A DNA stretch of 38,192 bases from Gammaproteobacteria bacterium (GCA_016882265.1 VGVB01000026.1:1-38192); one strand, 5' to 3'. Positions 25,799-33,903 are shown, numbered from the stretch's first letter. Numbers and translations: made by a program. Notes: generated by a model from the letters alone, not told the origin.

Positions 25799-27742
25799 TC
25801 AGCGCAGCGCAAAGGCGATCAGCGCGTCGCCCGCCTCCGACCACGCGTGCCCGCCCGCGGCGATGACGACGTACTGCCGGCCGTCCGGCCGCAGGCGGTA
25901 GGTCATCGGCGTCGCGCTGGCGGTGAACGGCAGGCGCTGGCGCCAGATTTCGTCTCCACTCTCGGCATCGAAGGCGCGCAGGAACTTGTCCATCGTCGCG
26001 CCGACGAACACCAGACCGCCGGCGGTCACGATCGAACCGCCGAGATTCGGCGTGCCGAGATTGAGCCACAGCGGGAACGACGCCTGGTCGCGCGTCGAAC
26101 CGAGCGGACTCCGCCACAGCACCCGGCCGGACTTCAGGTCCACGGCCGTCAGCGTTCCCCACGGGGTCGGCGTGCACGGTGCACCCCATTTCGACAGCAG
26201 CGTGGTGCGTTTCACTCCGTACGCAGTGCCGCGCTGCGGGTAGAACTCATCCGGGAAATGTCCGAGTGGACCGCCGCCGCGGTCGTACTCCGCGCGCGGC
26301 AGAAGCTGCACCACCTGGGCGATCGCGGTCTGGTTCACGTACAGGATTCCGTGCGCCGGATCGATCGCGACGCTGCCCCAGTTCGCACCACCCATGCTCG
26401 ACGGGTACTGGATGGAACCCTGGAGCGACGGCGGCGTGAAGATCCCGTCGTAGCGATAGCGGGCAATCTTCGCGGCACAGTCGCGCCGATCGATGAAGGT
26501 GAAACCAAATGCATCGGCGGCGCTGAGCGTGGCCGGGTGCAGCGGCGCCGGGTGGGTCGGGAACGGCTGCGTCGGCGCGAGCTTCTCCTCCGGCACGCCG
26601 CCCTGCGGCACCGGGCGCTCCTCGACCGGATAGAGCGGTGCGCCAGTGGCACGGTCGAGCAGGAAGACGTGGCCCATCTTGGTCGCCTGGGCGACTGCCG
26701 GCACCCCGCCGCCGACGCCGTCGAGTTGGAACAGCACCGGCTGCGAGGCCACGTCGTAGTCCCAGACGTCGTGATGCACGGCCTGAAAAGTCCAGACGAC
26801 CCGGCCGGTGGTCACGTCGAGCGCGACGGTCGAACTGCCGAAACGGTCGAGGTCGCCGCGCCCGCCGCCGAACAGGTCGGGCGCGGCGTTACCGGTCGGC
26901 AGGAACACCAGCCCGCGCTCGTCGTCGCCGGACAGGATGGACCAGACGTTCGGCGTGGCCGGTCGATAGCGCTGGCGCACCGCTGCTTCCGCGCCGGCCG
27001 CCGGGTCCGCATCCCAGGCCCAGCGCAGCGCGCCCGTGCGCACGTCGAAACCCTTGACGCCGCCGCTCGGCGCGTCGCTCCGCAGGTTGTCGGCGACCAG
27101 CGCACCGATGACGACCACGTCGCGCACCACGATCGGCGGCGAAGTCGGATAGCGCTCCCAGGGTGGCGCCGGATCGAGACCCTCGCGCAGGTCCACGCGG
27201 CCCTCGCGACCGAAGTCGCGGCACGGTTGCCCGGTCCGCGCATCGAGCGCGAGCAGCTCCGAGTCGAGCGTCCCGGCGAAGATGCGGCTGGCGCAGGCGC
27301 CCGTGGCCCCGGCGTCGCGCCAGTACGCCACACCCCGGCAGACGCGCGTCGACGGCGTACCCTCGAAGTGGCGATTGCGGACCTGCGGGTCGTAGGACCA
27401 GCGTTCGGCGCCGGTTTCCGGATCGACGGCGATCACGCGGTTGAGCGGAGTGCAGAAGACGAGCTGATCCTCGACCAGGATCGGTGTGACGCTGAAGCTG
27501 GTCTTGGTCTCGGTCGCGCTGCCATTGCTCCAGTCGCCACTGCGATGGATCCAGGCGATCTCGAGGCGATCGACGTTGTCCCGCGTGATCTGGGCCAGCG
27601 GCGAGTAACGCAGGCCGCCCTTGTCGCCGCCGTATTCCGGCCAGCCGGCTGTTGCGCCGTCGTCGACCACGGGACTGCCGCCGCAGCCGGCGATGAGCAG
27701 CAGGACGGGCGGTAACACGGTCCGGAGCAGCTTCAGCGTCAT
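25799..27742 (-). CDS. PQQ-dependent dehydrogenase, lipoprotein form
   Basis: The 647-residue protein has a lipoprotein signal ending at Cys20 (VLLLIAGCGG) and an eight-bladed beta-propeller of the quinoprotein dehydrogenase family, closest in look to glucose/quinate dehydrogenases (WPEYGGDKGGLRYSPL, RLEIAWIHRSGDW, WTFQAVHHDVWDYDVASQP, and a C-terminal GGSIVTAGGLVFVGATMDK). It lacks the membrane-helix domain of Gcd and a fused cytochrome c, so electrons must pass to a separate acceptor. It would act in the periplasm, oxidising an alcohol or sugar-like substrate with PQQ. ATG 27742 is set by the signal peptide. It lies 20 bases after the upstream SDR stop. No PQQ synthesis genes are in the window. 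Confidence 0.88.
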   Translation of the reverse strand: MTLKLLRTVLPPVLLLIAGCGGSPVVDDGATAGWPEYGGDKGGLRYSPLAQITRDNVDRLEIAWIHRSGDWSNGSATETKTSFSVTPILVEDQLVFCTPLNRVIAVDPETGAERWSYDPQVRNRHFEGTPSTRVCRGVAYWRDAGATGACASRIFAGTLDSELLALDARTGQPCRDFGREGRVDLREGLDPAPPWERYPTSPPIVVRDVVVIGALVADNLRSDAPSGGVKGFDVRTGALRWAWDADPAAGAEAAVRQRYRPATPNVWSILSGDDERGLVFLPTGNAAPDLFGGGRGDLDRFGSSTVALDVTTGRVVWTFQAVHHDVWDYDVASQPVLFQLDGVGGGVPAVAQATKMGHVFLLDRATGAPLYPVEERPVPQGGVPEEKLAPTQPFPTHPAPLHPATLSAADAFGFTFIDRRDCAAKIARYRYDGIFTPPSLQGSIQYPSSMGGANWGSVAIDPAHGILYVNQTAIAQVVQLLPRAEYDRGGGPLGHFPDEFYPQRGTAYGVKRTTLLSKWGAPCTPTPWGTLTAVDLKSGRVLWRSPLGSTRDQASFPLWLNLGTPNLGGSIVTAGGLVFVGATMDKFLRAFDAESGDEIWRQRLPFTASATPMTYRLRPDGRQYVVIAAGGHAWSEAGDALIAFALR

Positions 27743-27762
27743 ACGGAATCTCCGCAGCGGAT

Positions 27763-28569
27763 TCAGGTTGGCGGGCCGTTGAGACCCTGATCGAGGATCC
27801 CGATCTGCTGCGGCGACAGCGGCGAGCAATGGGCCAGACCACCGTCGACGAAGATCGTGCTGCCGGTCATGCCGGCGCTCGCCTCGGAGGCCAGCAGCAG
27901 CAACGGACCGGAGAAGTCCTCGAGCCGGTTCGGCCTGCCGATCGGCAGCGCCGCGCCCGCGGCCACCGGCACTTCTGCGGTAAAGGTGGCGACGAATTTC
28001 TCGGTCGCGACCACGCCGGGACACAGTCCGTTCACAGTGACCCCGAAGCGTCCGACCTCGGCGGCGAGCTGGCGCGTGAACGCCATCAGCGCGCCCTTCG
28101 ATGTGCCATAGGCCGGCACGGTCACCATGCCGAGCAGCCCGGACGGCGACTCGACGTTGATGATCCGCCCCCAGCGATTGCGGATCATCCCCGGCAGGCA
28201 GGCTCGCGCCATCCGGAACGCTCCATTCAGGTTCGTATCGATGACGCTCACCCAGACTTCTTCATCGACCTGCGTCAGCAGGCCGGGCGGAAAGATCGCC
28301 GCGTTGTTGACCAGGATGTCGACGCGGCCGCGCCATTCGCTGACCTCGCGCACCGCCGCCTCGACCTGGCGCATGTTGCGCACGTCGCAGACGATGGCCC
28401 GCACCGCGGCGCCGTGCCGGCACAATTCGGCGGCCGTGTCCTGCAGCGGTTGCTCATGCCGGCCGGTGATCGCCACGGCCGCACCGGCTGCCGCCAGCGT
28501 GGCCGCCATGGCGCGTCCCAGGCCGCTGCCACCGCCCGTTACGATCGCCACCTTGCCTTCGAGCACCAT
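27763..28569 (-). CDS. Short-chain dehydrogenase/reductase
   Basis: This second SDR (268 residues) carries TGGGSGLG (11-18), NNAAIFP, Ser141 in NVESPSG, Tyr154 and Lys158 (YGTSK), and an FVDGG near the end. It differs clearly from the SDR at 23704-24456, so it is not a recent duplicate. I prefer ATG 28569 with GAGGG eight bases upstream; a GTG at 28584 overlapping the previous stop (GTGA) would add five residues. It probably oxidises or reduces a hydroxyl in the pathway encoded by the run; substrate unknown. Confidence 0.87.
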   Translation of the reverse strand: MVLEGKVAIVTGGGSGLGRAMAATLAAAGAAVAITGRHEQPLQDTAAELCRHGAAVRAIVCDVRNMRQVEAAVREVSEWRGRVDILVNNAAIFPPGLLTQVDEEVWVSVIDTNLNGAFRMARACLPGMIRNRWGRIINVESPSGLLGMVTVPAYGTSKGALMAFTRQLAAEVGRFGVTVNGLCPGVVATEKFVATFTAEVPVAAGAALPIGRPNRLEDFSGPLLLLASEASAGMTGSTIFVDGGLAHCSPLSPQQIGILDQGLNGPPT

Positions 28570-28580
28570 GGCCGCCGCCC

Positions 28581-29570
28581 TCACGCCAGCCAGCGCCGTC
28601 GCGCCGGATGAATCGAATACTCGCAGATCCCGTGGCAGCGCCGCCCGTCGTCGAGCTCGAACTCGCAGAATGCCTCGAAGCAGTCGACCGGATTGTCGAG
28701 GCAGTTGTCGCCGCGGTACCAGAGCTTGACCTCGCCGAGCTTGTGCGTGCTGCGCGCCCGCAGCCGGCGGCCGTCCGGCAGTTCCAGCACGAAGCGGAAC
28801 TCCACGGCCGTCGTGCCGTCCGCGTCGAGAATGACTTCCGCGGTCACACTGCGCAGCGCACGGGCGCCCTGGCCATCCGAAACGGCGCCGACCGTCGGCA
28901 TGCCGAGCCGGCTGCCCTGGGGCGAGCCGAGCGCGCCGATCTGGGCGTCGTCGAGATGCAGGATCAGCCAGAAGTGGCCGGGGAACAGTGACTCACCCGA
29001 ACGCTGCCACTCCTTTTCCTCATGGAAGTTGTGCAGCCACGAGCGCTCGCGGTGAGAGCGGCAGGCGATCTCGCGGACCTGGCCGCGAGCCGGCCCGCCG
29101 CGGATCTCCAGCCGCCCGGCGCAGTCCATCGCCTGCTCGAAGTGGCCGCCCCAGACCATCGAGAAATAGGGATTCGGCTCGGTGAGCTGCGGCCCGGCCG
29201 CCGAGTGATCGTACTCGAACGCCGGATAACGGGCCGAGAAACGCAGGTCGTAGGCAACCAGCGGCCCGTCGTAGCTCACCCGGAACTCGCCGAGCGGGCG
29301 CACGATCTCGTAGCGCATCCGTCCGTCACCCCAGGGCCCGCGCGGCGGCGTGCCGGCGAACGGATGCTTGTTGCCCCAGTACTGCAGCACGCCGTCGATC
29401 TGGAACAGCGAGGCCCAGCGCGCATAACCGTGGTTCGACAGGAACACCTGCACGACCCCGAACACGTTGGCCCGGGCGTCCATGACGCTGAACCAGGCCG
29501 TGTCGCCGAACAGCGCGCCCGGGATCGGGGCCGCATCGAGATGCAGGAATTCGTCGACTTCGCTCACCAC
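28581..29570 (-). CDS. DUF7064-like (lipocalin/AttH-like beta-barrel) protein
   Basis: The 329-residue protein resembles proteins annotated as DUF7064/DUF7065, distant relatives of hydroxyneurosporene-hydratase/AttH double lipocalin-like barrels. Visible blocks include ARWASLFQIDGVLQYWG, SYDGPLVAYDLRFSARYPAF, and ERSWLHNFHEEKEW, the last fitting the conserved RSW/HxR region of that group. Such proteins often sit in steroid, terpenoid or hydrocarbon degradation clusters; function is not established, and hydration or binding of a hydrophobic substrate is a guess. The start is GTG 29570 (or GTG 29567), 18 bases after the flavoprotein stop. No signal peptide. Confidence 0.7.
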   Translation of the reverse strand: MVSEVDEFLHLDAAPIPGALFGDTAWFSVMDARANVFGVVQVFLSNHGYARWASLFQIDGVLQYWGNKHPFAGTPPRGPWGDGRMRYEIVRPLGEFRVSYDGPLVAYDLRFSARYPAFEYDHSAAGPQLTEPNPYFSMVWGGHFEQAMDCAGRLEIRGGPARGQVREIACRSHRERSWLHNFHEEKEWQRSGESLFPGHFWLILHLDDAQIGALGSPQGSRLGMPTVGAVSDGQGARALRSVTAEVILDADGTTAVEFRFVLELPDGRRLRARSTHKLGEVKLWYRGDNCLDNPVDCFEAFCEFELDDGRRCHGICEYSIHPARRRWLA

Positions 29571-29588
29571 TGACCGTACTCCTCTGTG

Positions 29589-31322
29589 TCAGCTCGCACT
29601 GATGTGCCTGGCGGCGCGGTAGCCGAACACCATCGCGGGACCGATGCTGGAGCCCGGTCCCGGATAGGTGACGAGTACGCCCGCCGCCGTATTGCCGATC
29701 GCGTACAGACCGGGGATCGGCGCGCCGCGCTGGTCGCGGACGCGCGCGTCCCGGTCGATGTCGAGGCCGCCGTTGGTGCCGACATCGCCGAGTTCCATGC
29801 GCAGCGCATAGAACGGCGGTTCGGCGATCGGCCCGAGACATGGATTCGGCTGCACGCGCGGATCACCGTAGTGGCGGTCGTACACGGAATCGCCGCGGTG
29901 AAATTCCGCGTCAACGCCCGTGCGTGCGTATTCGTTCATGCGCGCCACGGTCTCCAGCAGACCGTGCCGGTCGATGCCCGCGGCGTCGGCCAGCGCGGCG
30001 ATCGTGCGCGCCCGGCTCAGGAATCCGCTGGTGAAGTACGCATGGGGCAGCCGGAAGTCGGGGCGCAGCGCGCTGCGCAGCAGCGGCCCGGCGATGTAGT
30101 GACGCCGGAAGCGCGCATCGAAGACCAGGTAGGCCGGCGCCGACGGATCTTCGGTCGTGTGCCGGGCCTGCGCCGCCAGCACGAAAGTCATGTAGTTCTG
30201 GGCCTCGTTGGTGAGCCGGCGGCCGCGCCGGTTGACCACGCAGGAACCCGGCAGGGAGCGCTCGATGACCGCGAGCTGCGGCAGCTCGCCGGGCGGCGCG
30301 AAGGTCGGGCACCACCAGGCACCGTACATGCGCCGCAGGCGGGCGCCGATCTGCTGCGCGGCGACGATGGCGTCGCCGGTGTCGGTGTCGACGGTCGCGC
30401 TCCAGCCGCTGCTGGTGGGCGCCGGCAGGTACTGCGCACGCATCGCCTGGTTCTGCGCAAAACCACCGGCCGCCAGGATCACGGCCCGGCGCGCGCGGAT
30501 CGCCAGCTCCCGCCCGGCGCGGTCGACGATCGCGCCCTGCACGCGGCCACCGGCGTACACCAGCCGCAGCAGCCGGGACTGCAGCCACAGTGGCATGCCG
30601 CGGTCCCGCATCGAGGCGCGCAGCCGCGCGACACCGGCGCTGCCGCAGGTGATGCGGCGCGCGACGCTGGTGCGCAGGCGCCAGGGGAAGTCGAGCAGGT
30701 AGTCCAGCAACAATCGGGCGGCCATCCGCTTCCAGCCTGGCAGCGTCGCCATGAACTGGTGCGCCTCGGCCATCGTGATGCCGATGCGGCCCTGCATGAA
30801 CATGCAGGGGTGCGTCGGCAGCAGATCCCGCCATTCGTCCCCGAGGCGATCGAGCAGGAACGGCTCGGGTTCGAGTGCGCGATGTCCCGCCCGGGCGCCC
30901 GGTGCGGCCGAGAAGTAGTCCGGGTACATCGCCAGGGAGTGGTAGCGGACCTGGGTCCGGTCGGCCAGGAACCGGACCATCTCCGGGCCCGCCTGCAGGA
31001 AGGCGTCGATCAGCTCCAGGTCGTTCTCGCCGGGCGGAATCACCGCCTCGAGGTAGGCCCGGGCCTCGGCCAGCGAGTCCTGTGCGCCGGCCGCCAGCGC
31101 GTAGTGGTTGCACGGGATCCAGATGCCGCCCCCGGAGCGCGCACTCGTGCCGCCGTAGCGCGCGGCTTTCTCGACGACGAGGACGTCCCGCGCGCCCAGC
31201 TCATGGCAGCACAGGGCAGCCGTGAGAGCGCCGTTGCCCGAGCCGACCACGAGCACGTCCACGCCGTGGTCCCACTGCTGTGGCTCCAGCGTGCCCGCCG
31301 CCCCGATTGCTGTGCCTGCCAT
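29589..31322 (-). CDS. KstD-like FAD-dependent steroid/ketone dehydrogenase
   Basis: The 577-residue flavoprotein belongs to the 3-ketosteroid-delta-1-dehydrogenase/fumarate reductase group. The dinucleotide fold is near the N-terminus (VLVVGSGNGAL, 23-33; EKAARYGGTSARSGGGIW), and the C-terminus has GLYAIGNTAAG and TYPGPGSSIGPAMVFGY. Tyr553 and Gly557 there keep the Y-x-x-x-G spacing of the KstD catalytic Tyr487/Gly491. It would desaturate a ring next to a ketone. ATG 31322 has a GGAGG six bases upstream; the longer frame crosses the promoter. First gene of the eight-gene run and directly behind its only clear promoter. Whether the natural substrate is a steroid is not shown. Confidence 0.85.
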   Translation of the reverse strand: MAGTAIGAAGTLEPQQWDHGVDVLVVGSGNGALTAALCCHELGARDVLVVEKAARYGGTSARSGGGIWIPCNHYALAAGAQDSLAEARAYLEAVIPPGENDLELIDAFLQAGPEMVRFLADRTQVRYHSLAMYPDYFSAAPGARAGHRALEPEPFLLDRLGDEWRDLLPTHPCMFMQGRIGITMAEAHQFMATLPGWKRMAARLLLDYLLDFPWRLRTSVARRITCGSAGVARLRASMRDRGMPLWLQSRLLRLVYAGGRVQGAIVDRAGRELAIRARRAVILAAGGFAQNQAMRAQYLPAPTSSGWSATVDTDTGDAIVAAQQIGARLRRMYGAWWCPTFAPPGELPQLAVIERSLPGSCVVNRRGRRLTNEAQNYMTFVLAAQARHTTEDPSAPAYLVFDARFRRHYIAGPLLRSALRPDFRLPHAYFTSGFLSRARTIAALADAAGIDRHGLLETVARMNEYARTGVDAEFHRGDSVYDRHYGDPRVQPNPCLGPIAEPPFYALRMELGDVGTNGGLDIDRDARVRDQRGAPIPGLYAIGNTAAGVLVTYPGPGSSIGPAMVFGYRAARHISAS

Positions 31323-31380
31323 GCACGCCCTCCGGCGATCCTGCCACCACCGGCGATTGCAACCAGCCAGTCCGGTGGTC

Positions 31381-31408
31381 ATTGTAAGCGCGAACCATTT
31401 TTAATCAA
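31381..31408 (-). promoter_or_regulatory. Promoter of the accessory catabolic operon
   Basis: On the minus strand TTGATT (31408-31403), a 16-base spacer and TACAAT (31386-31381) give a start near 31374, about 52 bases before the KstD-like ATG. The stretch is distinctly AT-rich against its surroundings. Confidence 0.6.
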
Positions 31409-31418
31409 TGCTCATTAT
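31405..31418. promoter_or_regulatory. Possible TetR operator at the operon promoter
   Basis: AATG-CT-CATT (31407-31416) is a short palindrome with partly matching flanks, lying on and just upstream of the -35. A TetR regulator encoded in the operon would be expected to bind near here. The repeat is short, so this is tentative. Confidence 0.3.
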
Positions 31419-31490
31419 TTCAGGCGGTGACGGCCGGCGGCGGCCCGGCCCGCGGCTGCCGGGCTCGCACCGTGGCCGGGCTCCGGCCAG

Positions 31491-31519
31491 TTGACTCGCC
31501 GGGCCGGCCGGCGCAGATT
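31491..31519 (+). promoter_or_regulatory. Candidate promoter of the three-repeat secreted protein
   Basis: TTGACT (31491-31496) and CAGATT (31514-31519), spaced by 17 bases, would start transcription a few bases before the ATG at 31530. The -35 is good and the -10 poor (three of six). Confidence 0.35.
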
Positions 31520-31529
31520 GCGCGCAACC

Positions 31530-33086
31530 ATGCGCCGCCGGCCCGCCATCCTTCTGATCGTCCTGCTGCTGGCCACGGCCGGCGCCGCCCGGGCGGCGCC
31601 GGAGGATGCGCTGCTGGCCAGCCTCGCCGCCGAGTTCCGCGAGCCGCAACGGCGTTGCGAGTCGCTGGCTCGGGACTTCGACACCATCACCGGCCGCCTG
31701 TCGCTGTACCGCCACGAGCTCGCCAGTCTGGTCGTAGCCGTGGACGGCGCGACATACGCCGACTCTGCCAGCGGCGGCGTGCAGCGGCTGACCTTCGAAT
31801 CGCGGCTGTTCGGGCCGCCGAGTGTCGCGGCCGTTCTTGACCTGCGCAGGATCCAGAGCCCGGAACGGCTCAAGCCCGGCCGGCGCGTTGAAATCCACTT
31901 CGTCCCGGCGGCCGCGGCGGCGCGGCCATTGTTCTGCGGCCACGCCGTGCTGGTGAATCTGGACAGCGCATTGCAGCGCGCCGACGTCGTCGCGCTGACT
32001 CCGCGGCGCGGGCCGGAGCTGCAGAGTTCGGCCACCTACAGCAACGTGACCGACGTGGACGTGCTGCGGAGCCTGGCCGCACAGGCCGGACTCACGATCA
32101 GCGTGCAGGATCGCTACGCCCGCCCCGTCCAGGCTCAGGTCCCGAGGACCAGCGAGGCGACCTGGACCTTCATGCGCCGGCTGGCGGAACGAAATGCACT
32201 GGAACTGGTGCTGCGCAGCGATGGGGTGCTGGCCGTTACCAACAGTTCTTTCACGGCGCCGCCAGCGGCCGCCGTGCAGACCTGGACCGATCTGACCTGG
32301 GTAGAGATCGCCACGCGCATCGCGGCCGGTCTCGGGCGGAGCACCGAATCACGCCTGACCGCGAGCTTCCCGCGGTTGCGCAGCCAGCAGGGCCGGGCCG
32401 ACGACGACTTCCTGTACACACTGGCCAACGCGCAGTCGGTCTCCGCGTGGTTCGCCCCCGGGCGGGTGATCCTCGTCGACGACCGGACCTGGCCCGCCAA
32501 TCCCGAGAGCCGCACCGTTGCCGACGTCGTGATGACGCCGCTGCAGCTCCTCGCCCGCGTCGGTCCTGATCACGGGCTCGCCGTACAGATTCCCGCGCTC
32601 ACCACGCGGGCCGTCACCGTCACGCAGCGCGCGGCAACCGACGCCGAAGTGCTGCTGCGCGAGCTGGGCACGAACCGGTTGCGGCTGTCGGCATCCGCCG
32701 CGGGCCTGTCGGCGCAGGCCGCCGCGGCGCCGGGCGACGTGACCGACCTGCTGCTCGAGCGCATTACGATCGCCGGCTCGGCGGCCGCGCAGCGCACCAT
32801 CAGCCGGCGCTACACGCCGGTGCGCGAGCTGCTGCTCGCGCCCGAACGGCTGGCCGCCACCGAAGTCGTGCTGGATCTGGGCGCGGCCCTGCCGGCAGTC
32901 AGGCCTGCGGCCTTCGCGCTGGCGGATCCCGGTGTGATCGCCGTTGCACTGGATGCGGCCATCGCCCGTCTCGCCCAGACGACTGCCCAGACGCCGGAGC
33001 GGCGCCTCCTGCAGGACCTCGCGCGCCTCTACCGGCCGACCCTGATCCATCTCTACCGGCTGCAGCCGGATGCCCTGCCGCGCTGA
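31530..33086 (+). CDS. Secreted protein with three hub-like or secretin-like repeats
   Basis: I do not recognise a named family for the whole 518-residue protein. A signal peptide (residues 1-22) is followed by a beta-rich part (about 60-150: FESRLFGPPSVAAVLDL, LKPGRRVEIHF, LFCGHAVLVN) that resembles the first barrel of phage gpD/VgrG hub proteins. Three repeats start near 172, 252 and 331, each about 65 residues with 80-residue spacing: a helix LxxLAxxxGL, a strand pair, then a helix such as FMRRLAERN or FLYTLANAQ and a final strand such as GVLAVT or GRVILVD. This also fits STN/secretin short domains. A helical C-terminus follows. ATG 31530 is set by the signal peptide. No phage or secretion genes are nearby. 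Confidence 0.7.
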   Translation: MRRRPAILLIVLLLATAGAARAAPEDALLASLAAEFREPQRRCESLARDFDTITGRLSLYRHELASLVVAVDGATYADSASGGVQRLTFESRLFGPPSVAAVLDLRRIQSPERLKPGRRVEIHFVPAAAAARPLFCGHAVLVNLDSALQRADVVALTPRRGPELQSSATYSNVTDVDVLRSLAAQAGLTISVQDRYARPVQAQVPRTSEATWTFMRRLAERNALELVLRSDGVLAVTNSSFTAPPAAAVQTWTDLTWVEIATRIAAGLGRSTESRLTASFPRLRSQQGRADDDFLYTLANAQSVSAWFAPGRVILVDDRTWPANPESRTVADVVMTPLQLLARVGPDHGLAVQIPALTTRAVTVTQRAATDAEVLLRELGTNRLRLSASAAGLSAQAAAAPGDVTDLLLERITIAGSAAAQRTISRRYTPVRELLLAPERLAATEVVLDLGAALPAVRPAAFALADPGVIAVALDAAIARLAQTTAQTPERRLLQDLARLYRPTLIHLYRLQPDALPR

Positions 33087-33100
33087 AAAAAGGGGACGGT
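33087..33100 (-). repeat. Short REP-like inverted repeat, copy A
   Basis: On the minus strand this reads ACCGTCCCCTTTTT, immediately after the stop of the fructosamine-kinase-like gene. It pairs in inverted orientation with copy B at 33861-33874 (13 of 14 bases identical), so the two bracket that gene. Confidence 0.75.
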
Positions 33101-33106
33101 TGCTGT

Positions 33107-33892
33107 TCAGGACGCTGCCAGCAGCCGCCCGATCATCGCCTCGGCCTGCGCGCGCCAGGCGCCGCCGAACAGGTTCAGATGATTGAGCACGTGGTAGAGG
33201 TTATAGAGATCGCGCCGTACATCGGCGCCGGCGGCGAGCGGCCAGGTCGCTTCGTAGGAGGCGTAGAACCGCGGGCCGAAGCCGCCGAACAGGCGCGTCA
33301 TCGCGAGATCGGCCTCGCGGTCGCCATAGTACACGGCCGGATCGAAGACGACCGGCGTGCCGTCGGCCAGCATCGCGCGATTACCGGCCCACAGGTCGCC
33401 GTGCAGCAATGACGGTTGCGGCCGGTAGTCGGTGAAGAACACCGGCAGGACTTCGAGCAGTCGCTGGCCGCGGTCCTGCAGCCGTCCGCAGTAGCCGTTT
33501 CTCGCCGCCAGTTCGAGCTGGAAATCAAGGCGGCGCTGGCGCCAGAACAGGGTCCAGTCGGCCACCAGGGTGTTCGGCTGCGGTGTCGCGCCGATCGCGT
33601 TGTCGCGTTCGAGACCGAAGGCGGGGCCGGTCACCGCGTGCAGGCGCGCGAGCGCTGCACCCATGCGCTGATCCGCCGCATCGTCCGGCGGATGCAGATC
33701 GAGCCATTCGATCTCGAGCCAGGCCTCGGTATCACTGGCGCCCTGTCCCAACACCTGCGGAACCCGCAGCGCGCCGGTCTGCCCGAGACGCGCGAGGCCA
33801 TCAGCCTCTGCGTCCAGCCGCCAGCGCTCCGCCAGCGGCAGCCGCTTCACGAAAATGGGGACTGTCCCCTTTTTCCGCCAGTTCAGGTTCAC
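33107..33892 (-). CDS. Fructosamine/ketosamine kinase-like protein with an altered N-terminus
   Basis: The 261-residue product matches bacterial fructosamine-3-kinase-like proteins (E. coli YniA 286), which phosphorylate sugar adducts on amines. The catalytic segment HGDLWAGN (164-171) and FDPAVYYGDREADLAM are intact. The N-terminus is not normal: about 30 residues, including the glycine-rich nucleotide loop (usually GG-x-IN-x-A), are missing. Residues 7-14 (KKGTVPIF) are encoded by the palindromic repeat at 33851-33874, after which similarity begins at FVKRLPL. The GTG at 33892 lies 11 bases after the upstream TPM gene. The protein may be inactive or truncated, or a pseudogene still open in frame. 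Confidence 0.75.
   Translation of the reverse strand: MNLNWRKKGTVPIFVKRLPLAERWRLDAEADGLARLGQTGALRVPQVLGQGASDTEAWLEIEWLDLHPPDDAADQRMGAALARLHAVTGPAFGLERDNAIGATPQPNTLVADWTLFWRQRRLDFQLELAARNGYCGRLQDRGQRLLEVLPVFFTDYRPQPSLLHGDLWAGNRAMLADGTPVVFDPAVYYGDREADLAMTRLFGGFGPRFYASYEATWPLAAGADVRRDLYNLYHVLNHLNLFGGAWRAQAEAMIGRLLAAS
33851..33874 (+). repeat. Palindromic REP-like element, copy B
   Basis: GGGGAC and GTCCCC form a 6-bp inverted repeat around one T (33857-33869), flanked by AAAAT on one side and five Ts on the other. Part of it, ACTGTCCCCTTTTT (33861-33874), is the inverted partner of copy A at 33087-33100. It lies inside the coding start of the fructosamine-kinase-like gene. Its look recalls REP sequences tied to tyrosine transposases, which I could not verify. 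Confidence 0.75.
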
Positions 33893-33903
33893 CGGTTGGG
33901 GAT

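Noticed and set aside
33087..33100. Copy A of the GTCCCC-TTTT repeat as an intrinsic terminator of the fructosamine-kinase-like gene
   Set aside because: It has a T-run on the minus strand but no stem before it. Copy B has a stem, but lies at the gene's start.
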